Of a stretch of 42,278 nucleotides of DNA, positions 24,110-32,994 are shown piece after piece. The stretch is from assembly GCF_900099965.1 (NCBI RefSeq), contig NZ_FNDJ01000054.1:1-42278 (forward strand), in the 5' to 3' direction. The position numbers were made by a program, and so were the translations under genes. The notes under the pieces were generated by a model. That model saw only the letters and a list, made by a program, of their open reading frames with translations. It was not told where the DNA came from and searched no databases. The stretch is from Nonomuraea jiangxiensis. Its GTDB lineage: Bacteria; Actinomycetota; Actinomycetes; Streptosporangiales; Streptosporangiaceae. Each line of letters opens with the position of its first letter. The stretch's first letter is position 1.

Positions 24110-24985
24110 ATGGTGGAGTTGCGCGAGATCGAGGTCTTCCTCGTCCTGGTCGAAGAACTGCACTTTGGCCGTACGGCGGAGCGGCTGCGGCTGTCGCCGT
24201 CCCGGATCAGCCAGACCGTGCGCGTGCTGGAGCGGCGGGTCGACGGGCGCCTGTTCGAGCGCACCAGCCGCAAGGTGGTCCTCACCCCGCTCGGGCAGCG
24301 GCTGAGCGACGGGTTGCGCACGCCGTTCGAGGAGATTCACCGGGTGATGCGCTCGCTCGGCAAAGTCGGCGGCGAGATGAGACTGAGCGTCGCCAACCGC
24401 GTCTGCGCGGGCCCGTTGTTCATCGAGATCCTGAAGACCTTCGAGACCACCCATCCGGACTGCCGGACGGTGGTCCGCGAGGAGACCACACTCGACGGCC
24501 TCGCCCGGCTGAGAAAGCGCGAGGCCGACGTCATGATCGCCTGGCAGCCCATGGGACAGGCCGACATGACCGTCGGGCCGGTTGTCAGCCGACAGTCGCG
24601 TGTCCTGCTGGTCCGTCGCGATCACCACCTGGTCCGGCGGGGATACGCCACCGTGGAGGACCTGGCGGAATGCGACCTCCCCGACGGAGGCGGTGTCCCC
24701 ACGGCCACCCTTGACGCCTTCATACCGCCCTTCACGCCGAGCGGTCGCCCGATCAGGCGGAGGTATGCGCAGTCCACGCTGACAGAGGCGGTGTGGCGCA
24801 TCGCGATGGGCCTCATGGCGCATCCCACCGTGGAGACCTCGCCCCGGTTCTACGACCATCCCGACATCGTCGCGCTGCCGTTGCGGGGCCTGCCACCGCT
24901 GGAGAGCGCCCTGGTCTGGGCCACCGGCCGGGACACACCGCTGATTCACGCCTTCGCCGAGGCCGTCACGGAGGTGCGCCGATGA
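24110..24985 (+). CDS. LysR-family transcriptional regulator
   Basis: The 291-residue regulator has an N-terminal winged helix (about 1-60: LREIEVFLVLVEELHFGRTA, ERLRLSPSRISQTVRVLERR, LFERTSRKVVLTPLGQ) and a periplasmic-binding-like effector domain (about 88-290). LSPSRISQTVRVLE is the recognition region. The frame is open from 24032, but homology and the GGAAGGAAGGT ribosome site favour 24110. It converges on the molybdenum oxidoreductase operon (stops 128 bases apart) rather than diverging from its target, so it need not control it. The effector and target are unknown. Confidence 0.9.
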   Translation: MVELREIEVFLVLVEELHFGRTAERLRLSPSRISQTVRVLERRVDGRLFERTSRKVVLTPLGQRLSDGLRTPFEEIHRVMRSLGKVGGEMRLSVANRVCAGPLFIEILKTFETTHPDCRTVVREETTLDGLARLRKREADVMIAWQPMGQADMTVGPVVSRQSRVLLVRRDHHLVRRGYATVEDLAECDLPDGGGVPTATLDAFIPPFTPSGRPIRRRYAQSTLTEAVWRIAMGLMAHPTVETSPRFYDHPDIVALPLRGLPPLESALVWATGRDTPLIHAFAEAVTEVRR

Positions 24986-25112
24986 TCCGCCGCCATGCTT
25001 GACGGGGCGACGTGAATCGACGTCTCGTGACGTTGCGTGGGCGTGGCCGGATCTTCGCTGATCGACTCATTCAGGGCTGGACCGGGGGACGCCAGGCGGA
25101 TCGTCGGTGCAC

Positions 25113-27311
25113 TCACTCTCGCGGCCCCAGCAGGAGATCGGGAGTGATCGGCAACTGGCGTACGCGGCGGCCGGTCGCGTGGTGGACGGCGTTGGCGATC
25201 GCCGCCACTGTGCCGGTTCCGGTCACTTCGCCCATGCCTCTGGCGCCCAGGGCGCTCGCGTCAGGGGCAGGCTTGTCAACGAAGATCACGTCGATGTCGG
25301 GGACGTCGGCCTCGACCGGGATCAGGTAGCCGGCGAGGTTGGCGGTGACGATGCGGCCCAGCCGCCGGTCGACGAGGGTGTGCTCGGTGAGCGCCATGCC
25401 GATGCCCCAGATCATCCCGCCGATGGCCTGGCTCCGGGCTGTCTTGGGGTTCAGCACCCGGCCCACGTCCACCGCGCCCACCAGGCGGGTGACGCGCACC
25501 TCGCCGGTGACCGTGCTGACGTGCACCTCGGCGAAGACCGCGCCGTACGATCCGCCCGCCTGGTTGGCGAGGTCGGCGTTCCCCTGCGCCTCGACCGGCG
25601 AGCCGTGCCGGGCCAGCACGTCACGGTAGGTCTCCCCGCGCCGCGGCCTGGCCTTGAGGAAGAGCCGGTCGTCCGCGGTCTCGACCGCGGCGGAGGCGGC
25701 GCCGTGCAGCGGGGAGCGCGGGTCGGCGATCGCGATCCCGATCACCTTCTCCCGGGCCGCCCGGCCGGCCTCCCGCACGGCGGTGCCGACGGTCACGGCG
25801 GTGGCGGAACCGCTGGAGGACGCGGCGGGCGGCAGGCGGGTGTCGCCGAGACGGGGCCGTACGGACGACGGGCGCATGCCGAGCGCGTCGGCGGCGATCT
25901 GCGTCATGATCGTGTAAGTGCCGGTGCCGATGTCCTGCGTCCCCGAGCGGACGAACGCCCGCCCGTTCGTGTCGATCTCCACCGAGGCCTGCGCGGTCAT
26001 CCCGTGCCAGTTGTGGAAGGAACCCGCCATTCCCGTGCCCACCAGCATCTCGCCCGCGCGCGTTGAGCCCGGCTCCGGCTTGCGGCGCCGCCAGCCGAAA
26101 CGCTCGGCGCCGAGCTCGTAGCACTCGCGCAGGTACCGGGTCTGCCGCGCGCCGGTCGCCGGGTCGCGGTCGGTGTAGTTGGCCAGCCTGAGCGCGATGG
26201 GATCGACGCCCAGCTCCAGGCTCAGCTCGTCCAGCGCCATCTCCAGCACCTCATTGGTCGGGCCGGAGGGCGGCCGGGTGGCGATGGTGGTGCCGAGGTT
26301 CACCTCGACCAGTTCCGTACTGACCCGCAGGTTCGGGCACGCGTAGACGGCCTGAGGGGAGGCGATCACCGTGAAGTTGACCAGGTCGTGGGACGCGGTG
26401 TGCGAGATGACGTGGTGGGTGAGCCCGGTGAGCCTGCCGTCCTTTGACGCGCCGAGCCGGACACGCTGCACCGATTCCGGTCGATGGCCGCAGGAGGTGT
26501 ACATCTGCGCCCGGGTGAGCACGAGCTTCACCGGGCGGCCGACCACCCTGGCCACGGCCGCCGTCAGGTAGGTGTGCGGCCACACGAAGCCCTTGCAGCC
26601 GAAACCACCGCCCAGGTAGGGGACGACGACCCTGACCCGTTCTCTGGGCATGCCCAGCATCCGGGCCACGACCTCCTGGGTGAACGACATCGACTGGGTC
26701 GACTCGTAGAGAGTGAGGTCCTCGCCCTCCCAGACCGCCAGCGTCGCCGAAGGCTCGATCGGGTTGTGATGGTTGATCGACGTCGAGTACTCCGCCTCGA
26801 TGCGGACCTCGGCCCGGTCGAGCCCGTCCCCGGGGTCGCCCCTCTCCAACTGGATCACTCCCGGCACGGTCGTCGGGGGAGCGTAGGCCCGGTCGAGGTT
26901 CGCCCGCAGGCCGATGATCGGCGGCTCGACGTCGTAGTCGACCTCGACCAGGGCCGCGGCGTGACGCGCCTGCTCGGGAGTGCCCGCCACGACCATGGCG
27001 AGGTGCTGCCCGCCGTACCGGATCGTGTCGTCCTGCATGGGGACCAGCGACTGGCCGTAAGGGAAGGTGTAGCCGTCCGGCCGGTAAGCGAAGCGCGGGA
27101 GGTTCTCGTGGGTGTAGACGCCGAGCACGCCGGGCGCCGAACGGGCCGCACGCGTGTCGATGGCCTTGATCCTTCCGCTCGCGATCGTGCTCTGCACGAG
27201 CACGGCATGCGTGAGCCCGGCCACCGGCTGGTCGGCGGCGTACCGCGCCGTGCCTGTCACCTTGTCGCGGCCGTCCACACGGTTGAGCGGCCTGCCCACG
27301 GACTGCGTCAT
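25113..27311 (-). CDS. Molybdopterin-binding subunit of a PaoABC-like aldehyde oxidoreductase
   Basis: The 732-residue catalytic subunit of a xanthine oxidase-family hydroxylase oxidises aldehydes (or a related N-heterocycle) with water at a molybdenum cytosine dinucleotide centre. The start VGRPLNRVDGRDKVTGTARY matches the family, as do the cofactor loops VPYLGGGFGCKG (about 235-246), GTQDIGTGTYTIM and the catalytic Glu in GARGMGE (about 695). The ATG at 27311 overlaps the stop of the FAD gene (ATGA). The order [2Fe-2S]-FAD-Mo and the features of the two partners match E. coli PaoABC rather than cytoplasmic xanthine dehydrogenase. The substrate is not known. No cofactor maturation gene (MocA, XdhC) lies in the window. 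Confidence 0.93.
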   Translation of the reverse strand: MTQSVGRPLNRVDGRDKVTGTARYAADQPVAGLTHAVLVQSTIASGRIKAIDTRAARSAPGVLGVYTHENLPRFAYRPDGYTFPYGQSLVPMQDDTIRYGGQHLAMVVAGTPEQARHAAALVEVDYDVEPPIIGLRANLDRAYAPPTTVPGVIQLERGDPGDGLDRAEVRIEAEYSTSINHHNPIEPSATLAVWEGEDLTLYESTQSMSFTQEVVARMLGMPRERVRVVVPYLGGGFGCKGFVWPHTYLTAAVARVVGRPVKLVLTRAQMYTSCGHRPESVQRVRLGASKDGRLTGLTHHVISHTASHDLVNFTVIASPQAVYACPNLRVSTELVEVNLGTTIATRPPSGPTNEVLEMALDELSLELGVDPIALRLANYTDRDPATGARQTRYLRECYELGAERFGWRRRKPEPGSTRAGEMLVGTGMAGSFHNWHGMTAQASVEIDTNGRAFVRSGTQDIGTGTYTIMTQIAADALGMRPSSVRPRLGDTRLPPAASSSGSATAVTVGTAVREAGRAAREKVIGIAIADPRSPLHGAASAAVETADDRLFLKARPRRGETYRDVLARHGSPVEAQGNADLANQAGGSYGAVFAEVHVSTVTGEVRVTRLVGAVDVGRVLNPKTARSQAIGGMIWGIGMALTEHTLVDRRLGRIVTANLAGYLIPVEADVPDIDVIFVDKPAPDASALGARGMGEVTGTGTVAAIANAVHHATGRRVRQLPITPDLLLGPRE

Positions 27312-28291
27312 CGCTTCCCTCCGATCCTCGCGAGCACGTCGGCGAGCGTGCGCCGGACCAGCTCGACCTTGAAGCCGTTGTGCTCGCGGGGAACCGCCCC
27401 GCGGACCGCCGCCTCCGCCGCGGCTTCCAGCACGTCCGGGTCCAGCCGCCGGCCACGCACGGCCTCCTCGGCCTCCACGGCCCGCCAGGGCCGGGGCGCT
27501 ACCCCGCCCAGCGCGATGCGGGCCTCGCGTACGGCGTCTCCGTCCATGTCGAGTGACACGGCCACTGAGACCAGCGCGAACTCGAACGATGCCCGGTCAC
27601 GTACCTTGCGGTAGCCGGATCGTGACCGCGTCAGGCCGGACGGGATCTCCACGCCGACGATCAGCCCGCCGCGCGGTAACGCGGTCTCGACGTGCGGGGT
27701 GGAGCCGGGCAGACGATAGAAATCGCCGATCGGGACCCGCCGTTCGCCCTGGGCGTCCCGGATCAGGATCGTGGCGTCGAGCGCCGTCAGTGCCACGGCC
27801 ATGTCGGAGGGATGCACCTTGATGCAGTGCTCGCTGCCGCCGAGGATGGCGTGCCACCGGTTCTCGCCCTCGATCGCCGGGCAGCCGCTGCCCGGGATGC
27901 GCGTATTGCAGGGCAGGGCGGCATCCCTGTAGTACCAGCAGCGGGTCCGTTGCATCAGGTTGCCGCCGACGCTGGCCATGTTGCGCACCTGCGCCGAGGC
28001 GCTGGCCGACAGGGCCTCGGACAGCACGGGCAGCCGGGTGCGGATCCGCGCGTCCCCGGCGACCGCCGCCATCGAGGTCAGCGCCCCGATCCTCACGACG
28101 TCGCGGCCCCAGGCGATGCCGTCCGCCGGGACCGCGTTGACGTCCACCAAGAGGTCGGGAGCGAGCAGGCCGTCCCGGATCAGATTGAGCGTCTCGGTCC
28201 CGCCCGCGATGTACACCGCCGTGGGGTCGGCCGAGGCCAGCGTGACCGCGTTGGCCTGGCTCGTGGCGCGGGCATATCTGAACGCCTTCAC
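27308..28291 (-). CDS. FAD-binding subunit of the PaoABC-like enzyme, with four extra Cys
   Basis: The 327-residue flavin subunit relays electrons from the iron-sulfur subunit side of the complex. YIAGGTETLNLIRDGLLAP (FAD pyrophosphate loop) and ASVGGNLMQRTRCWYYRD are visible. A segment with four Cys, CWYYRDAALPCNTRIPGSGC then GGSEHCIKVHPSD (about residues 118, 128, 137, 156), corresponds to the insertion that carries an additional [4Fe-4S] cluster in E. coli PaoB and is absent from ordinary xanthine dehydrogenase flavin subunits. The start is GTG at 28291, preceded by GGAGGG; the longer frame to 28459 lies within the upstream gene. The GTGA overlap with the stop of the [2Fe-2S] gene indicates coupled translation. 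Confidence 0.92.
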   Translation of the reverse strand: MKAFRYARATSQANAVTLASADPTAVYIAGGTETLNLIRDGLLAPDLLVDVNAVPADGIAWGRDVVRIGALTSMAAVAGDARIRTRLPVLSEALSASASAQVRNMASVGGNLMQRTRCWYYRDAALPCNTRIPGSGCPAIEGENRWHAILGGSEHCIKVHPSDMAVALTALDATILIRDAQGERRVPIGDFYRLPGSTPHVETALPRGGLIVGVEIPSGLTRSRSGYRKVRDRASFEFALVSVAVSLDMDGDAVREARIALGGVAPRPWRAVEAEEAVRGRRLDPDVLEAAAEAAVRGAVPREHNGFKVELVRRTLADVLARIGGKR

Positions 28292-28902
28292 CTGCGTCCC
28301 TCCGCCACGTCGCTGATCGCGTCGACGATGTTGGGATAGGCGCTGCACCGGCACAGGTTGCCGCTCATGCGATCGCGTATTTCGGCCCTGGATCGTGGAC
28401 GTCCCTCGGCCAGCATCCCGACCGCGGACATGATCTGTCCGGGGGTGCAGAAACCGCACTGGAAGGCGTCCCGCTCGATGAACGCCGCCTGCATCGGGTG
28501 CAGCCGCTCACTGCCTGCGAGCCCCTCGATCGTGGTGATCGCCGCGCCCGTCTGCATGATCGCCAGGGTCAGGCAGGACTTCGCGCGCCGTCCGTCGATC
28601 AGGACCGTGCATGCCCCGCACTCACCGTGGTCGCACCCCTTCTTCGTTCCGGTCAGCCGCAACCGGTCCCGCAGGGCGTCCAGCAGCGTGACCCTCGGCT
28701 CCACGGCCGTCTCGCGGATCGTGCCGTTGACCCGCAGGGACACCTCCACCTCACCCGGCCCGACCACCTCCGGTACGGCATGCGTGGCCGCCGCCGCGGG
28801 CCGCTGCCCGGCCGCCGGGGCCACGGTCGCCCCGGCCGCCAGCACCGTACCCGCCACGATCACCTGCCGCCGGCTGACCTGTCCGTCCGCATCTCCGTCC
28901 AT
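28288..28902 (-). CDS. [2Fe-2S] subunit of the PaoABC-like enzyme, Tat signal
   Basis: The 204-residue subunit carries two [2Fe-2S] clusters. Cluster-1 ligands lie in KKGCDHGECGACTVLIDG with a fourth Cys in KSCLTLA (about residues 90, 95, 98, 110). Cluster-2 ligands are QCGFCTPG and LCRCSAYP (about 149, 152, 184, 186). The N terminus holds SRRQVIVAGTVLAAGATVAP, a twin-arginine export signal, so the assembled complex is probably sent across the membrane folded, as E. coli PaoABC is. ATG at 28902 follows GGGAGA; an open frame continues to 28992 without support. First gene of the three-gene operon; the YheO-type regulator precedes it by 168 bases on the same strand. Confidence 0.92.
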   Translation of the reverse strand: MDGDADGQVSRRQVIVAGTVLAAGATVAPAAGQRPAAAATHAVPEVVGPGEVEVSLRVNGTIRETAVEPRVTLLDALRDRLRLTGTKKGCDHGECGACTVLIDGRRAKSCLTLAIMQTGAAITTIEGLAGSERLHPMQAAFIERDAFQCGFCTPGQIMSAVGMLAEGRPRSRAEIRDRMSGNLCRCSAYPNIVDAISDVAEGRR

Positions 28903-29070
28903 GCCTGTCTCCCGTTCCGTCGGCGATTCCGGGGACGCGGTACGGCGTCGCCCACGGTTCGTACTGTCCTCAACTGCGACAGCCGGGAACAACGGCGATC
29001 AGCTCAACGCAGCGGTCAGCATCACTAACGAATGGGGCCCGGCCTGCTGAGTTCGACGTGATCCACCCGG

Positions 29071-29748
29071 TCAGCCCGTGCGAACCTGGTCCAGGTAGTT
29101 GTACGCGGTCACCCGCGAGATGCCAAGCCTCCTGGCCACCCGGTCGACGGCGCGCTTGACGACGAACGCCCCCTTCTCGTCCAGGAACCTGAGCACCCCG
29201 ATCTTGTGGTCGCGGTCCATCAGGGCCACGGTCCTTCCCGTCTTCGCGATGGCGGCCTCGATGAGGTTGTCGAGCACCTCGTTGATGTCGCCGGCGAAGA
29301 CCTCCTCCCGGTCAGGGGCGGCCTCGCTGCTCCTGAGCACCTCGTCCAGGCCGGCCCTGGCGGCCTGGAACGGGGTCATGTCCACGTTGACGCACAGGGC
29401 CGCGATCACCCGCCCGTCCCCGTCGCGGATGTAGACCGAGGACGAGCGGAGCTCGCGGCCGTCGCCCGTGTGTCCCTTGTATCCGAACTCGTCGTGGTTT
29501 TCCGCTTCCCGCTTGCGCATCTCCAAGCCGAGGTTGGTGGAGGGCCCGCCGACCCGCCGACCCGTGATGTGCCCGTTCTCGATCGCGGCGATGGTGTGCT
29601 CCATGCCCTCACGCGACAAGTCGTGCAGCACGACCTCGCAGTACGGCCCGACCGCCGTCGCCACCGCCTTCATGATCGGCCGAAGCATCGGCTCGAGGTC
29701 CTCGAGCCGACGCGGGGCCCAGGGGTCTGGTACGGAACCAGCGCTCAT
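29071..29748 (-). CDS. YheO/DauR-type transcriptional regulator
   Basis: The 225-residue regulator has an N-terminal PAS-like YheO domain (LRPIMKAVATAVGPYCEVVL, HDLSREGMEHTIAAIENGHI, SSSVYIRDGDGRVIAALCVN) and a C-terminal winged helix (KGAFVVKRAVDRVARRLGIS, RVTAYNYLDQV). DauR, its studied relative, represses D-arginine catabolism; here the neighbours are a molybdenum oxidoreductase operon on one side and a divergent sugar-type ABC importer on the other, so either could be its target. AGGAGG lies just before ATG at 29748; the frame is open to 30111 but that part overlaps the transporter gene antisense and is ignored. Ligand unknown. Confidence 0.9.
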   Translation of the reverse strand: MSAGSVPDPWAPRRLEDLEPMLRPIMKAVATAVGPYCEVVLHDLSREGMEHTIAAIENGHITGRRVGGPSTNLGLEMRKREAENHDEFGYKGHTGDGRELRSSSVYIRDGDGRVIAALCVNVDMTPFQAARAGLDEVLRSSEAAPDREEVFAGDINEVLDNLIEAAIAKTGRTVALMDRDHKIGVLRFLDEKGAFVVKRAVDRVARRLGISRVTAYNYLDQVRTG

Positions 29749-29813
29749 CTCGTGCCTCCTGGCAGCGGGACAGATGGACAGCTTCTCACGCTCCCGAGCT
29801 TCTCCGGGAGACA

Positions 29814-29850
29814 TTACAGAAAATCTGTTAAGGCATTGACTATTTGTCAA
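29814..29850. promoter_or_regulatory. Two dyads between the regulator and the ABC importer
   Basis: TTACAGA-AAA-TCTGTTA (29814-29830) is an inverted repeat with one mismatch in seven. TTGAC-TATTT-GTCAA (29836-29850) is a perfect five-base dyad whose minus-strand copy TTGACA could be a -35 box, with CAGATT 17 bases on as a weak -10 inside the first dyad. They sit in the 148-base divergent gap. Likely operators for the regulator, overlapping its own promoter; binding is inference. Confidence 0.5.
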
Positions 29851-29896
29851 CGGCACGCACACACTTGGCCATCCGCTTCGAGAAGGAACGGAAGCC

Positions 29897-31168
29897 ATGA
29901 GACTGAAGACACCCCCATGGTGGGCCGCCGCGGGCACCGTCCTGCTCGCTCTCGCGGCATGCGCCCCGTCCACCGCTCCAGCCTCCTCAGGAGGCGACGA
30001 GAAGGCGGGAACATTACGTGTCTGGCTCTTCGAGGAGCCGAACCAGGCACCGAAGGACAAGGTCGTCGCCGAGGCGATCAAGGAGTTCACCGCGACCAAC
30101 CCCGACGTCAAGGTCGAGGTCGCCTACATACCGACGTCGCCCGCCAGGCACGAGAAGTTCAAGGGCGCGTTCAACGACCCCAACAGCGCTCCCGACGTCG
30201 CCGAGTACGGCAACACCGACCTCGCCGAGTACGCCGCCGCGGGCGGCTTCGCCGATCTGGGACCCGACGTCGACGGCTGGCCTGAAGGCAAGGACATCGC
30301 CGCCGACCTACGCAAGTCCGCCACCGTGGACGACAAGCTGTACGGCGTGCCGTGGTTCATCGGCATCCGCGCGCTCTACTACCGCACCGACGTGTTCGAG
30401 GAGCTCGGCCTGAAGCCGCCGAAGACGATCGAGGAGCTGACCTCCACGGCCAAGACGATCCGGGCGAAGAAGCCTGACCTGTACGGCATCGCGGTCGGCG
30501 GCGAGTACACGTTCGGCGCGCTCCCGTTCGTCTGGGACGCGGGCGGCGACATCGACCGGCTTGACGCGCCGGAGTCCCGCACGGGGGTCAAGGCGTACAC
30601 GGACCTGCTGAGCGACGCGGTCTGCCCACCGCAGGCGTGCGCGAGCCTCACCGGCGGCAAGACGGTCGAGCTGTTCGCCGGCGGCAAGGCCGCCATGGGC
30701 ATCCTGGGCAACTTCAGCAGGTCGGCGGTGGACGCCGGCGCGGCGGCGGGCAAGTACGCCGTAGTGCCGCTGCCCGGCTCGAAGGCAGGGTCGATCGCCC
30801 CGGCGTTCGCAGGCGGGAACAACCTCGGTGTCATGAAGAGCAGCAAGCACCGCACGCTCGCCGTCAAGTTCGTCCAACTGCTGGCGGGCCGGACCTACCA
30901 GCAGAAGATGTACGAGGCGATGGGCAACCTGCCCACGCTCACCTCGGCGCGCGAGGAACTGGCCGCCAAGGACGAGTTCCTCAAGCCGTTCCTCGACACG
31001 GTCGCCGCGGGCACGCGTTTCGTGCCGATCGACCCGGCCTGGGTGAAGATCGACAACCAGAAGGTCATCCCGACCATGCTGCAGAAGGTGGCGACCGGGC
31101 AGTCCACGGTCGAGCAGGCCACGGAAGAGGCGGCGGTGGCCGTGAAGGCCGCCTTCGGGCGGTCATGA
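29897..31168 (+). CDS. Extracellular solute-binding lipoprotein of a sugar-type ABC importer
   Basis: The 423-residue substrate receptor (family 1 solute-binding proteins) has a lipoprotein signal (residues 1-22, LLALAACAPS, lipid on the Cys) and a mature part opening TLRVWLFEEPNQAPKDKVVA and EFTATNPDVKVEVAYIP, then PWFIGIRALYYRTDVFEELG, GKAAMGILGNFSRSAVDA, and GGNNLGVMKSSKHRTLAVKF. This is the pattern for carbohydrate uptake (oligosaccharides or glycosides). The ribosome site AGAAGGAACGG precedes the ATG at 29897. Its stop overlaps the first permease gene as ATGA. No glycosidase remains next to the operon, so the sugar cannot be guessed. Confidence 0.92.
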   Translation: MRLKTPPWWAAAGTVLLALAACAPSTAPASSGGDEKAGTLRVWLFEEPNQAPKDKVVAEAIKEFTATNPDVKVEVAYIPTSPARHEKFKGAFNDPNSAPDVAEYGNTDLAEYAAAGGFADLGPDVDGWPEGKDIAADLRKSATVDDKLYGVPWFIGIRALYYRTDVFEELGLKPPKTIEELTSTAKTIRAKKPDLYGIAVGGEYTFGALPFVWDAGGDIDRLDAPESRTGVKAYTDLLSDAVCPPQACASLTGGKTVELFAGGKAAMGILGNFSRSAVDAGAAAGKYAVVPLPGSKAGSIAPAFAGGNNLGVMKSSKHRTLAVKFVQLLAGRTYQQKMYEAMGNLPTLTSAREELAAKDEFLKPFLDTVAAGTRFVPIDPAWVKIDNQKVIPTMLQKVATGQSTVEQATEEAAVAVKAAFGRS

Positions 31169-32109
31169 CCACGGTGACCACCGCGCCGGCGGGGCGGGAG
31201 GTCGGCGCCCACGGGGCGCCCTCCCGCGCCGGCCGCGGAAACCGGCCGCGGCCGTGGCTCTACCTCCTGCCCACGGCCGCGGTGCTGCTGCCGCTGTTCG
31301 GCTACCCGCTCTACATGCTCGGCCTGCTGTCCGTGTTCGACTACCGGCAGGCACAGGTCAGCGGCGGGCAACCGGCGACGTTCGTCGGCCTCGGCAACTA
31401 CGCGACGCTCCTCGGCGACCCGAGGTTCTGGTCGATCCTGTGGCAGACGGTGGCGTTCGCGGGCGCGCTCGTGGTCGCCACCCTGGCCGTGGGCGCGACG
31501 CTCGCCGTGGTGCTGACCAGGGCCGGGCGCGTCCCGCGCATGCTGCTGTCGCTGTCCGCCATGGCGGCGTGGGCGGCCCCGGCCATGACCGGCTCCACCG
31601 TGTGGATGTTCCTCTTCGACACCGACCTCGGCCTGGTCAACCAGGTGCTCGGCATCGAGGGCTTCAACTGGTTCTACGACAAGTGGCTGGCGTTCTTCGT
31701 GGTCGGCGCGACGGTGGTCTGGCACTCCTTCCCGTTCGTCATGGTCACCCTGTACGCCGGCATCCAGGCGGTGCCGTCCTCGGTCCTGGAGGCGGCGGCG
31801 CTGGACGGCGCGTCGGCATGGCAGTCGTTCTGGCGGGTGCTCGTGCCCATGTTGCGGCCATTGATCACGATCGTCGTGATCCAGTCGATCATCTGGGACT
31901 TCAAGATATTCACGCAGATCTACGTGATGACCAACGGCGGCGGCATCGCGGGCCAGAACTCGGTGCTCAACGTGTACGCCTACCAGACCGCCTTCGGATC
32001 CTCGGAGTACGGCCTGGGCTCCGCCATCGGAGTGATCATGACTGTCATCCTGCTCGTCGTGACCCTGTTCTACATCCGCGCGATGTACCGCCGTGGGGAG
32101 GCGCTGTGA
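31165..32109 (+). CDS. ABC sugar importer permease, MalF type
   Basis: The 314-residue inner-membrane permease has six predicted spans (first about 30-52, WLYLLPTAAVLLPLFGYPLY) and the EAA loop EAAALDGASAWQSFWRVLVP, contact site for the ATPase. The sequence FVGLGNYATLLGDPRFW is typical of MalF/UgpA relatives. ATG at 31165 overlaps the lipoprotein stop by four bases, and its own stop overlaps the next permease start (GTGA), so the three genes are translated as a unit. No ATPase gene follows, so a shared multi-sugar ATPase (MsiK-like) encoded elsewhere is expected. Confidence 0.92.
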   Translation: MTTVTTAPAGREVGAHGAPSRAGRGNRPRPWLYLLPTAAVLLPLFGYPLYMLGLLSVFDYRQAQVSGGQPATFVGLGNYATLLGDPRFWSILWQTVAFAGALVVATLAVGATLAVVLTRAGRVPRMLLSLSAMAAWAAPAMTGSTVWMFLFDTDLGLVNQVLGIEGFNWFYDKWLAFFVVGATVVWHSFPFVMVTLYAGIQAVPSSVLEAAALDGASAWQSFWRVLVPMLRPLITIVVIQSIIWDFKIFTQIYVMTNGGGIAGQNSVLNVYAYQTAFGSSEYGLGSAIGVIMTVILLVVTLFYIRAMYRRGEAL

Positions 32110-32945
32110 GCAGGTCGCGGCTCGTGGCGAACACGGTGGCGGTGGCCGCCGCCGTCGTGACGCTGTTCCCGATCTACTGGATGGTGCTCTCCGCGATCAA
32201 GCCGCCCGGCGAGATCCAGTCGCTGGAGACCCGCCCGTGGACGCTCGCGCCGACCCTGGACAACTTCACCAGGATCCTCGGCGGGGAGAGCTTCGACAGG
32301 TACCTCCTCAACAGCGTCGTCGTGACGCTGTCGGTCGTCGCTCTGTCGGCCCTGGTGGCGTTCCTGGCGGCGGTGGCGGTGACCCGGTTCAGGTTCAGAT
32401 TGCGCACCACCGTGCTCATCATGTTCCTGATCGCGCAGATGGTCCCGATCGAGGCGCTCACGATCCCGCTGTTCTTCCTGGTGCGCGACCTCGGAGCGGT
32501 CGTGCCCGGCGTCGGGCTGAACACGCTGGGGTCGCTCGTCCTGGTGCAACTCGCGTTCTCGCTGCCGTTCGCGATCTGGATGCTGCGCGGGTTCGTGGCC
32601 GCCGTTCCCGAGTCGATCGAGGAGGCCGCGATGATCGACGGTGCCGGCCGGGCCACGGTGCTGTGGCGCGTCCTGTTCCCGCTCGTCGCGCCGGGGCTGG
32701 TCGCGACGTCCGTTTTCTCCTTCATCACGGCCTGGAACGACTTCATCTTCGCCAAGACGTTCATCATCTCCGCGACGGAGAACCAGACGCTGCCCTCGGC
32801 GCTGCTGGTGTTCTTCAAGCCGGACGAGAACGACTGGGGCGGCATCATGGCGGCCTCGACGCTGATGACGATCCCGGTACTGATCTTCTTCGTGGCCGTC
32901 CAACGCCGGCTCGTGGCGGGCCTGGGCGGCGCGGTCAAGGACTGA
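32106..32945 (+). CDS. ABC sugar importer permease, MalG type
   Basis: The 279-residue permease with six spans; the EAA loop is EEAAMIDGAGRATVLWRVLF, and the N-terminal region LFPIYWMVLSAIKPPGEIQS and end NDWGGIMAASTLMTIPVLIF match MalG/UgpE relatives. It pairs with the MalF-type subunit to form the channel. The GTG at 32106 overlaps the upstream stop. After the stop at 32945 there is only a short open frame (ATG 32951, PGAGYRVGDQLGG) and then remnants of other genes, so the operon probably lost whatever followed it. Confidence 0.92.
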   Translation: MSRSRLVANTVAVAAAVVTLFPIYWMVLSAIKPPGEIQSLETRPWTLAPTLDNFTRILGGESFDRYLLNSVVVTLSVVALSALVAFLAAVAVTRFRFRLRTTVLIMFLIAQMVPIEALTIPLFFLVRDLGAVVPGVGLNTLGSLVLVQLAFSLPFAIWMLRGFVAAVPESIEEAAMIDGAGRATVLWRVLFPLVAPGLVATSVFSFITAWNDFIFAKTFIISATENQTLPSALLVFFKPDENDWGGIMAASTLMTIPVLIFFVAVQRRLVAGLGGAVKD

Positions 32946-32994
32946 CACCGATGGAGCGCAAGGCCGTACCAGGGGCTGGGTACCGCGTCGGCGA

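Noticed and set aside
24110..24985. LysR gene as dedicated regulator of the molybdenum operon
   Set aside because: The genes converge at their 3' ends; LysR regulators normally diverge from their target, and the YheO-type gene is better placed.
29897..32945. Importer as the sialic acid transporter of the sialidase locus
   Set aside because: It is over 20 kb away, lacks the GACATCCTACGT word in its promoter region and resembles general carbohydrate importers.
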